Source of the DNA: Bacteroidales bacterium
GTDB lineage: Bacteria; Bacteroidota; Bacteroidia; Bacteroidales; F082
Assembly: GCA_017427985.1 (NCBI GenBank)
Contig: JAFRRS010000004.1
Span: 62,001-126,000 of the forward strand
Direction: 5' to 3'
Length of the DNA: 64,000 nt
This document shows, one piece after another, positions 17,672 to 24,769 of the stretch. The notes beneath the pieces were generated by a model. It searched no databases, was not told the DNA's origin, and saw only the letters and a program-made list of their open reading frames with translations. Position 1 is the stretch's first letter, and each line of letters starts with the position of its first letter. Made by a program: the position numbers and the translations under genes.

Positions 17672-19191
17672 CCATTAATATTAATTTTTTCCAAATTCTC
17701 CAAAATCAATTTATTTAATCTCTCTTCTTCTTTCAATTGTTCCTCAAATTCAGCTTTCAATGCGGTGAAACGCTCAACAAAGTTGAAGTCGTCTTCCTCT
17801 TCTGGCAAGCCCACATAACGTCCTGGTGTAAGCACATAATCAAGCTCCGCCACGCGGCTCACTGGCACTGATGCACAGAAACCAGCGATGTCCTGATAAT
17901 CGGCAGATTCATCACGCCACAGATGATAGGTTTTGGCTATTTCCTGAATGTCTTCCTCCGAGAGTTCGCGCGTACGACGATTGATGAGATGGCCTTTGTT
18001 GCGCGCATCAATGAAAAGGATTTCTCCGGCTCGTTTTGTGCGGTTACGTGTCACAAACCACAGGCAAGCAGGAATCTGCGTGTTCAAAAACAGTTTGGCA
18101 GGCAAATTAACTATGCAGGCAATCATTCCTTTGTCAATCAACGCCTTGCGGATGTCTCCCTCGCCGCCTGTTTTGGATGTCAGCGAGCCTTTGGCCAGCA
18201 CAAAACCTGCCTGTCCCGATGGTGCTAAATGGTAGATAAAATGCTGTATCCAAGCAAAGTTGGCATTGCCCACAGGTGGCACTCCATACTGCCAACGTGC
18301 ATCGCTGCGCAGCTGGTCTCCACTCCAGTCGCTGTCGTTGAACGGCGGATTTGCCATCACGAAGTCGGCTTTCACATCGCGGTGCGCATCGTTGAGGAAC
18401 GAACCTTCGGTGTTCCACTTCACCTGCGAGGCGTCAATGCCACGAATAGCCAAATTCATTTTACACAAACGCCATGTAGTCTGGTTGCTCTCCTGTCCGT
18501 AAACCGAGATGTTCTCAATCCGTCCCTGATGTTCTTTCACAAACTTCTCGCTCTGCACAAACATACCGCCTGAACCGCAACAAGGATCGAGCACACGACC
18601 TTTATATGGCTCCAACATATTGACCAATAATTCCACGACACTGCGCGGCGTGTAGAATTGTCCTCCCTTCTTGCCTTCCGCCAAGGCGAACTCACCAAGG
18701 AAATACTCGAACACATGGCCTAACAAATCTGCACTTTTGGTGCTGGTATTTTGCAAAGTGGAGTTTCCTATCAGATCAATCAACTCACCCAAACTCGTCG
18801 GGTCAAGTTCCGATCTGGAATATACCTTTGGTAAAATGCCTTTTAGTGTTTTATTCTCTCGCTCGATGACATCCATTGCATCATCAATATATTTTCCGAT
18901 TTGCGGATTCTTAGCCACCGAAACAAGATACGACCAACGTGCATTGGCCGGCACATAGAACACGTTTTCTGCCATATATTCCTCACGGTCTTCAGGGTCG
19001 GCTCCATCAGCTTGCTGCTTCACCAACTCATTATACAAACTTTCAAATGAGATGGATATGTATCTCAAAAAGATGAGTCCCAACACAACATCCTTATATT
19101 TAGCTGCATCAATATTCTTACGTAATTTGTCGGCAGCCTTCCAAAGTTGCTTTTCCAATGGTTCTTCCTGTATTTCCTTTACTTTTGCCAT
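17668..19191 (-). CDS. hsdM: Type I DNA adenine methyltransferase subunit M
   Basis: 507 residues. The N-terminal HsdM helical domain (LWKAADKLRKNIDAAKYKDVVLGLIFLRYI) is followed by QFYTPRSVV, the SAM motif LDPCCGSGG (201-209) and the catalytic NPPF (281-284). The C-terminus is a coiled helix (EEQLKEEERLNKLIL) that would meet HsdS. It methylates adenine at the HsdS-specified site. It is the first gene of the hsdM-rhuM-hsdS-avs unit and is preceded by a good promoter box. Confidence 0.97.
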   Translation of the reverse strand: MAKVKEIQEEPLEKQLWKAADKLRKNIDAAKYKDVVLGLIFLRYISISFESLYNELVKQQADGADPEDREEYMAENVFYVPANARWSYLVSVAKNPQIGKYIDDAMDVIERENKTLKGILPKVYSRSELDPTSLGELIDLIGNSTLQNTSTKSADLLGHVFEYFLGEFALAEGKKGGQFYTPRSVVELLVNMLEPYKGRVLDPCCGSGGMFVQSEKFVKEHQGRIENISVYGQESNQTTWRLCKMNLAIRGIDASQVKWNTEGSFLNDAHRDVKADFVMANPPFNDSDWSGDQLRSDARWQYGVPPVGNANFAWIQHFIYHLAPSGQAGFVLAKGSLTSKTGGEGDIRKALIDKGMIACIVNLPAKLFLNTQIPACLWFVTRNRTKRAGEILFIDARNKGHLINRRTRELSEEDIQEIAKTYHLWRDESADYQDIAGFCASVPVSRVAELDYVLTPGRYVGLPEEEDDFNFVERFTALKAEFEEQLKEEERLNKLILENLEKINING

Positions 19192-19211
19192 TTTAAAAAT
19201 CTTTTATGATG

Positions 19212-19219
19212 CAAATATA
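19212..19219 (-). promoter_or_regulatory. -7 promoter box for hsdM
   Basis: TATATTTG on the minus strand, about 21 nt upstream of the hsdM ATG at 19191. It drives the modification and sensor genes separately from the XRE-controlled hsdR unit. Confidence 0.6.
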
Positions 19220-19256
19220 ATAAATATTCAACATCATTTCACCTTTTATTAATTAA

Positions 19257-19290
19257 AAAATGCCGCAGAAAATAATCTCTACGGCATTTT
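19257..19290 (-). terminator. Rho-independent terminator of the EF-hand protein gene
   Basis: A perfect 9-bp stem AAAATGCCG / CGGCATTTT (19257-19265 and 19282-19290) lies 25 bp after the stop of the gene at 19315-21504. On the minus strand it is followed by TTTTTTAATTAAT. It separates that gene from the hsdM operon. Confidence 0.75.
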
Positions 19291-19314
19291 CAATTAAACT
19301 AATAAACCACTAAA

Positions 19315-21504
19315 TTATTCCTCCGTCATCTCCATCGTTGTCTCAACAACCGTCTCCACCTTCGCCTTGCTGCACGGTCTCTTGTCCTTAGGGATGATGA
19401 AATATACCGCCACGCAAACGCCGACGATGACGATGAACCATCTCAAAATGCGTTTCCACAAAGGAGCCTTCGTGGTGAACGGGTCTTTTGTCTTGACAAT
19501 TGGATACTTGGCGATGCTCGTCAAGGTGGCGCCGAACTTCGTGTTGACCAGCACCCTCGCGTTCAATGCCCAGCCGTTGGCGTTCAAGATTGGCGAGAGG
19601 TTGCGTTTCCTCAACTTAAGCCATGCCATGACCATCGAAGGTCCTGAAATGATGGCAATGATGGCGCAGAACAGAATCACCCAGTGATACCAATGGATTC
19701 CAAGCCATGCAAACAAGCCTCCGACAGCTGAAGCCACCAAGCCTAATGCCAAGCCTATCGCGGCAAAGATACCTGCAAACTTGGCGATGTCGAACGGTGG
19801 CTTGACCTCAGGTTTCGCACCGTCAGTCGGAACGTTGGCATTGGCAATCTTGGTGTTAGCCTCTGCCATCACCTTGGCGTCTTTCTCGGCAGCACGTTTG
19901 TTTATCATGTCTTCTACCGACTTCGCCATCTTGCGGTAAGGCGACCAGAACGCCTGGCGGATGCTGATAGGATTCTCCACTATCTTCGTCACCGTGGCGT
20001 TCCAGCCAAGACCGTCACGGTCATAGAACACTGCGTTCTTGCCCACCATGATGCTTCCGACGTCGCCGTCAGTCACCACAGCGGCGATTGTCATGGTGCC
20101 AGGCTTGCTCTTGCAAGTGCAGTCGCAATACAGGATGTACATGTTGCTTAAAGGTGCCATCGAGCCTTGTGCGCCCATGTCGCTCACCTTGATGCAGAGG
20201 TCGCATGCACGCTCGTCGATGTACAGCGTTCCTGCCTGGAAAATGGCTTTCTTGTCTGGCGCGTACAGGTCGGCAAACGTCACGAAGTTGGTAAGCAAGG
20301 TGAAGAAGTCTCTGTAGAGATGCAACAGCTTGTCAACCTTGTCGATGGCGTTCGACTTCGACTCGAGAGCCTTATCCTGTGCCACGAGGTCGAGCAACGC
20401 TTCTTTCTTGTTCTCTTCGAGGCATTTCACCACTGCGTCATAGCCCAAGCCTTCGACGGCGGCACCAGCCTTGGCACCCATCCATGCGTTGTAGGCGTTG
20501 AACTTAGCTAAGATGCTAACCCATTGCTCTTCGGTGATATATTCAGCTTTCGGGAATTCTTTCTCGATAACGAGTTTCTTCAGGTTCGCCATGGCTCCCG
20601 CCCACGCAGGGTTAATCTCGTTGCCCAACGGCAGCCTGTGCTCCGCGTTGACGCGCGCCAACGGATATGTCGCAATCTCATTAGTGCTTGCCGCGAGGTT
20701 GTTTCCGCTAATCTCGCCAATCTTCGCTGACGACACATCCAAAACCGCCGCGCTGTCGGTGTTAAACGAAGCCAGTTTGCAGCGCATGAAGAAGTCTTCT
20801 ACCTTGTCTTTCACCGCCATGCAAGCCGCCAACGCAGCCGCGGTGTCGTCGCCGTAAGGGAAGATATTGGCTTTGTCAGCGTCGCCAGCCTCTTTCCATG
20901 CCTTGAAGTCCACCAAAGCAGCATAAAACGCCTCTATCTTGTCGGTGTCGATGCCCGCGTCGCCGCTTCTGTCGGTAACGCCGCCCATGCACCCGATGAT
21001 GCTCTTGATGAGAGCCTTCAAAGCGTCGTCGTCAGCGGAGTTTTCGGTGATGATGCCGTCGCCGTTGAATTTTGTCTTGGCAAAAATCGCCAGGCTGTCC
21101 GACACATCGGCGATGCTGATATTGTCTTTCTCAAGTCCAAGATTCTCAAGGATTTGCTTGGCTGTCTCCAAAAGATGCAGACCTTCCTCGTTGCTGGTGT
21201 TGAATGCCGAGAACGGGATGAAAGCGTCGCGTTTCAACAGCAACTCAGGGTCGTTGATGACCGCGGTGAGCCATTTCGACGCCGCCACGACTTCTTCGAT
21301 GTGAATCTTGCCGTCGCCGTTGGTGTCGAGCATCGCCATGGTCTTCTCGTCGATTTCCAGACCCTTCAGCGGGCAGCTCAGCGCCGTCCAAAGCTTCCTG
21401 TCAAGCTCATCCAAGTGCATAATGTCCTGTCCCGACTCGATGTTCACCCTCGTGACACCGCCTACCGTCGAGAACTTCCAGTCATAATTACCGTTTGATT
21501 TCAT
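19315..21504 (-). CDS. EF-hand-containing membrane protein of unknown function
   Basis: 729 residues without a signal peptide. A canonical EF-hand loop DTNGDGKIHIEE occupies residues 60-71. A degenerate second loop (KFNGDGIITENS) lies near 145-156, and GDAGIDTDKIE near 185. The middle contains a Cys cluster (ACDLCIKV, YCDCTCKSKPG). The C-terminal quarter has about three hydrophobic spans: FAGIFAAIGLALGLVASAVG, HWVILFCAIIAIISG and WFIVIVGVCVAVYFII. It ends in an acidic tail (VETTMEMTEE). I do not recognise a named family. The layout suggests a large cytoplasmic Ca-binding region on a membrane anchor. It is transcribed alone, with a terminator directly downstream. Confidence 0.7.
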   Translation of the reverse strand: MKSNGNYDWKFSTVGGVTRVNIESGQDIMHLDELDRKLWTALSCPLKGLEIDEKTMAMLDTNGDGKIHIEEVVAASKWLTAVINDPELLLKRDAFIPFSAFNTSNEEGLHLLETAKQILENLGLEKDNISIADVSDSLAIFAKTKFNGDGIITENSADDDALKALIKSIIGCMGGVTDRSGDAGIDTDKIEAFYAALVDFKAWKEAGDADKANIFPYGDDTAAALAACMAVKDKVEDFFMRCKLASFNTDSAAVLDVSSAKIGEISGNNLAASTNEIATYPLARVNAEHRLPLGNEINPAWAGAMANLKKLVIEKEFPKAEYITEEQWVSILAKFNAYNAWMGAKAGAAVEGLGYDAVVKCLEENKKEALLDLVAQDKALESKSNAIDKVDKLLHLYRDFFTLLTNFVTFADLYAPDKKAIFQAGTLYIDERACDLCIKVSDMGAQGSMAPLSNMYILYCDCTCKSKPGTMTIAAVVTDGDVGSIMVGKNAVFYDRDGLGWNATVTKIVENPISIRQAFWSPYRKMAKSVEDMINKRAAEKDAKVMAEANTKIANANVPTDGAKPEVKPPFDIAKFAGIFAAIGLALGLVASAVGGLFAWLGIHWYHWVILFCAIIAIISGPSMVMAWLKLRKRNLSPILNANGWALNARVLVNTKFGATLTSIAKYPIVKTKDPFTTKAPLWKRILRWFIVIVGVCVAVYFIIPKDKRPCSKAKVETVVETTMEMTEE

Positions 21505-21525
21505 AATACAAAATTTATTAATTTT

Positions 21526-21655
21526 AATGTGTTGCTTCGCAAAATGTGTTAAAATATGCTGCTTCGCAGAATGTGACGCTATGCGGAATCAGCCGAAGGC
21601 TGCACATTCGCCGTAGGCGCAAATTGCGACCGAAGGGAGCATCACATTCCAACAA
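21526..21655. repeat. Array A of micro-hairpins
   Basis: A run of odd-length palindromes with 3-nt loops, such as TTGC-TTC-GCAA, CTGC-TTC-GCAG, AGCC-GAA-GGCT and CGCC-GTA-GGCG, linked by AATGTG or CACATT. It fills the gap between the phosphoesterase gene (whose 3' end it enters by a few bases) and the EF-hand gene. The first 23 bases are the exact reverse complement of 22675-22697 in array B. Confidence 0.65.
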
Positions 21656-22514
21656 ATTCATAATTAATATTATTTCCAACTTTCAATATCGCATAATAAG
21701 CATCAGGATAATGGTCTTCGAGCGCATCAACCCTCAGATACACCACATCCTTGAACACCGTCAAATCCCTTGAATGTGAATGCCCTTGCAACACCATCGA
21801 CACGTCATATCTGTCAAACAAATCCGCCAAATCGTAGGTCTCTTCAAGATTGAAATTGCTCGTGTGACCCTGCGAAGCGTCTTTCTTGAAGAAATGTGTG
21901 TGCGTGAAAACCACTATATGCCTAAACCCTTGATTTTGTTTGCTTTTCAAAACATTTTCCAGCCAATCTCTCTGGTCAACGCCCAAAGTGCCGCTTACCG
22001 ATTCGAGTGCGATGTACAAATCTTTTAACCCGCTAACCGTCTGAACTTCAAACCAATACGTCGAAGAGCCGAATCTTGAATAAAACTCCTTCCACTGGTC
22101 GAAATATAGGTCGTGGTTGCCTGCACAATAATAAATCTTCCTTCCCGCATCGGCAACAGGCTTCACATGCTCTTCAAAATAATCGAAATGTCCCGTCGCG
22201 TTGATGACATCGCCGAGGCACAACGAGAACGGGGCTGCCACCGAATCCGCAAGATAATCAGACACATATCTGTCGAGGTTATTCGTCGAGAAATCGACAT
22301 GAACGTCGCTCATCGCATACACCTTGTATTCATCCGGAACACCCGAAATGACATCGTATCCGTGCTTCTCATTGTACTCCATCGACTGCGCAAACCTCTC
22401 GTCCACCGACTCATTGAAGGTGAAAAACAATCCTTTGTAATCGATGTTTTTCCCACAAGATGTCAAAACTAACACCAAAATAAAGATGTAATATTTAAAA
22501 CATTTGTTCATCAT
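21642..22514 (-). CDS. Calcineurin-like phosphoesterase lipoprotein
   Basis: 290 residues. The N-terminus is a lipoprotein signal with lipobox LTSC, Cys20 being the acylation site. Metallophosphatase motifs in order are SDVHVD, LGDVINATG, AGNHD, FTHTHF and LQGHSHSRD, giving the full set of metal ligands. The product is likely anchored in the periplasm or outer membrane and hydrolyses a phosphoester that cannot be named from sequence. No close promoter box was seen. The gene is bracketed by micro-hairpin arrays carrying a 23-bp perfect inverted repeat, so it may have been acquired or moved as a unit. Confidence 0.85.
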   Translation of the reverse strand: MMNKCFKYYIFILVLVLTSCGKNIDYKGLFFTFNESVDERFAQSMEYNEKHGYDVISGVPDEYKVYAMSDVHVDFSTNNLDRYVSDYLADSVAAPFSLCLGDVINATGHFDYFEEHVKPVADAGRKIYYCAGNHDLYFDQWKEFYSRFGSSTYWFEVQTVSGLKDLYIALESVSGTLGVDQRDWLENVLKSKQNQGFRHIVVFTHTHFFKKDASQGHTSNFNLEETYDLADLFDRYDVSMVLQGHSHSRDLTVFKDVVYLRVDALEDHYPDAYYAILKVGNNINYEFVGM

Positions 22515-22530
22515 TTCATGATTTTATAAT

Positions 22531-22699
22531 GTGGTCACTACGCTCCAATGTGAACTCCCTTCGGTCGCAATGTGCAGCCTTCGGCTGAATTTGTGCCTTT
22601 CAGGCATTGGGCGAAGCCCACACATTCCGCTTCAGCGGCACATTTTGCGAAGCCCACACATTCCGCTTCAGCGGCACATTTTGCGAAGCAACACATTTT
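22531..22699. repeat. Array B of micro-hairpins with a 36-bp tandem repeat
   Basis: Same building plan as array A: CAGCC-TTC-GGCTG, GGGC-GAA-GCCC and CCGCT-TC-AGCGG, joined by AATGTG, ACACATT or CACATTTT. Two exact 36-bp copies lie at 22611-22646 and 22647-22682, with a partial third at 22683-22699. No coding function is apparent. Confidence 0.7.
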
Positions 22700-22701
22700 G
22701 T

Positions 22702-23397
22702 TTATTTTATTTTATATTTAATTCCAATCCTCATCACCGCCTCATAAAACTTCACTGTGCCGTGAAAAATCCCTGCCGCCTCCAGCGTCCCTTCCGCCAC
22801 AGCGCTCCACCGCTCCTTGAAATCGTATCTGCCGCCAAGGCTGAAAATAGGCTCCCACATCCTCTCATATTCAAAATCATTGTAATTCGAGCCAATTAGA
22901 TACACATCCCACGGGTTGTCGAACCCCATCACACTGATTTTCATCTTATACAACAGGTTGAAAGGCTCCGTCACGTAGTTTTCCAATGAATGCCAGTCCC
23001 TGCCGAAAGCGTCGATAGTCCTTGAAAAAAGTCCCACCTGCGCCGAAAAATGACGCATCCTGAAGCCGACACTGCCGGCATAGACGAACTCGTATGTTTT
23101 GTAAATTGAAAAAATCCTCGAATGTAGCGTCCCGTCAAGGAAAAGGAAGCCGTTGCTGCACACCTCAAACGACTGGCTGACAGTCATTCCCAACGAATAT
23201 GTCTTCGCCGTCAATGCCTCAAGATTCAAGGTGAAATCGGTGTTGTCGACATGCAAGACGCCTTTCACGTCAGCGCCACCATACCATTTGAAGGTATTGT
23301 TGTAGCCGACAAGTCCGTTTACCTGAACCTCCTGGGCTCCCAGAGAAGCCGCCGCAAGCAGACATACCAGCAGAAAAACAAGCCTTTTTTTAACCAT
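22702..23397 (-). CDS. Outer-membrane beta-barrel protein, unknown function
   Basis: 231 residues. A signal peptide (MVKKRLVFLLVCLLAAASLGAQ) precedes alternating strands rich in Gly, Tyr and Phe (VNGLVGYNNTFKWYGGADVKG, MRHFSAQVGLF), and the last strand is FYEAVMRIGIKYKIK. It resembles small Bacteroidota porin-like barrels, but no specific family is recognised. Its own promoter (23423-23430) diverges from that of apt. Confidence 0.6.
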   Translation of the reverse strand: MVKKRLVFLLVCLLAAASLGAQEVQVNGLVGYNNTFKWYGGADVKGVLHVDNTDFTLNLEALTAKTYSLGMTVSQSFEVCSNGFLFLDGTLHSRIFSIYKTYEFVYAGSVGFRMRHFSAQVGLFSRTIDAFGRDWHSLENYVTEPFNLLYKMKISVMGFDNPWDVYLIGSNYNDFEYERMWEPIFSLGGRYDFKERWSAVAEGTLEAAGIFHGTVKFYEAVMRIGIKYKIK

Positions 23398-23422
23398 AGT
23401 CGCCCGTTACTTATAACCTTTG

Positions 23423-23430
23423 CAAATTTA
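23423..23430 (-). promoter_or_regulatory. -7 promoter box for the barrel gene
   Basis: TAAATTTG on the minus strand, 26 nt upstream of ATG 23397, divergent from the apt promoter. Confidence 0.5.
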
Positions 23431-23465
23431 TAAAAAAAACTATCCGATTTCACATAAATTTTTAG

Positions 23466-23473
23466 TATTTTTG
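23466..23473 (+). promoter_or_regulatory. -7 promoter box for apt
   Basis: TATTTTTG on the plus strand, 19 nt before ATG 23493. It probably also drives gldF, gldG and the DUF4340 gene downstream. Confidence 0.55.
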
Positions 23474-23492
23474 CTCACTAAAATTTTCAGAT

Positions 23493-24017
23493 ATGAAAGA
23501 CTTGAAAGAATATATTCGCACCATTCCGGATTTCCCGATAAAAGGCATTCAGTTTCGCGATATCACCACCCTTATCCAAAACGCAGAAGGCTTTCATCTC
23601 GCCATCGATAAGATGTGTGATCTGGTAAAACACCTTGATTATGATGTCATTATCGGTGCTGAGTCGCGCGGATTCGTTTTCAGCGCACCAATGGCGTATA
23701 ACCAAAACAAATCACTGGTGCTGATTCGCAAAAAAGGCAAGCTGCCGGGCAAGGTTGTCTCACAGGATTTCGACCTTGAATATGGCAGCGCCACGATAGA
23801 GATGCACGTCGACAGCTTCAAACCTGGCACAAAAGTACTCGTCATCGACGACCTTTTGGCTACTGGCGGCACCATCGAAGCAATGATAAAACTCATTGAA
23901 AAACAAGGCGGCATCGTCGTTGGAGCTTGCGTGTTCATCGAGCTGCCCGACTTGAAGGGCCGCGACCGACTCAAAGGTTATCCTGTTTTCAGCGCCGTTT
24001 CTTTTGAAGGTGAATAA
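23493..24017 (+). CDS. apt: Adenine phosphoribosyltransferase
   Basis: 174 residues, normal for Apt. The N-terminal IPDFPIKGIQFRDITTL and GAESRGF are typical, and the PRPP loop VLVIDDLLATGGT lies at residues 115-127. The enzyme salvages adenine to AMP using PRPP in the cytoplasm. It is the first gene of a plus-strand run; gldF starts 12 bp after its stop. Confidence 0.96.
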   Translation: MKDLKEYIRTIPDFPIKGIQFRDITTLIQNAEGFHLAIDKMCDLVKHLDYDVIIGAESRGFVFSAPMAYNQNKSLVLIRKKGKLPGKVVSQDFDLEYGSATIEMHVDSFKPGTKVLVIDDLLATGGTIEAMIKLIEKQGGIVVGACVFIELPDLKGRDRLKGYPVFSAVSFEGE

Positions 24018-24029
24018 ACATTTTCAACC

Positions 24030-24761
24030 ATGTACGCTCTTTTCAAAAAAGAAATAAACAACTTCCTCAGCTCGCTCATCGGGATATTGGTGGTGGTGGT
24101 GTTCCTGCTCATCACAGGACTGTTCCTGTGGGTGTTTAAAAGCGACTTCAACATCACGGCTTACGGCTACGCCAACCTCGACAGCCTCTTCATCCTCGCC
24201 CCGTGGGTGTTTCTGTTCCTCGTGCCAGCCGTCACCATGCGCTTCTTCGCTGAAGAGAAACGCACCGGCACCATCGAGATGCTGCTCACCAAACCGCTGT
24301 CCGACTGGCAGATCGTGTGCGCAAAATACCTCGCAGGCATCGCCCTCGTGCTACTCGCACTCATCCCGACGCTCATCTATTACATCTCTGTGTCACAGCT
24401 CGCCATGCCCGTCGGCAACGTCGACCACGGCGGCATCTGGGGCTCCTACATCGGACTGTTTTTCCTCAGCTCAGCATTCGTCTCCATTGGCGTCTTCTGC
24501 AGCTCAATCACTAATAATCAGATACTTGCGTTCATCCTCTCGGTGTTCCTCTGCGGATTCCTTTTCATAGGATTCGAGTTCATATACTCGATGTCGCTCT
24601 TCGGAAAAGTCGACCTTTTCATCCAGCAGCTCGGAATGTCGGCACATTACAGCTCCATGAGCCGCGGCGTCATCGACACCCGCGACTTGATATATTTTCT
24701 TAGCGTTATAGTGTTGTTCTTAAGCCTGACAAAACTCACTTTGTCGAGCAGAAAATGGTAG
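24030..24761 (+). CDS. gldF: Gliding-motility-type ABC transporter permease GldF
   Basis: 243 residues with six predicted membrane spans. ALFKKEINNFLSSLIG and FFAEEKRTGTIEMLLTKPLSDWQIVCAKY are the signature of the GldF / ABC-2 permease family. It pairs with GldG (next gene) and an ATPase, normally GldA, which is not in this window. In non-gliding Bacteroidales the same genes persist with unclear function. The stop TAG overlaps the ribosome-binding region of gldG. Confidence 0.92.
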   Translation: MYALFKKEINNFLSSLIGILVVVVFLLITGLFLWVFKSDFNITAYGYANLDSLFILAPWVFLFLVPAVTMRFFAEEKRTGTIEMLLTKPLSDWQIVCAKYLAGIALVLLALIPTLIYYISVSQLAMPVGNVDHGGIWGSYIGLFFLSSAFVSIGVFCSSITNNQILAFILSVFLCGFLFIGFEFIYSMSLFGKVDLFIQQLGMSAHYSSMSRGVIDTRDLIYFLSVIVLFLSLTKLTLSSRKW

Positions 24762-24769
24762 GAGGGGCT

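Noticed and set aside
22611-22699. 36-bp repeats as a CRISPR array
   Set aside because: The units are directly adjacent with no unique spacers, and no cas gene is nearby.
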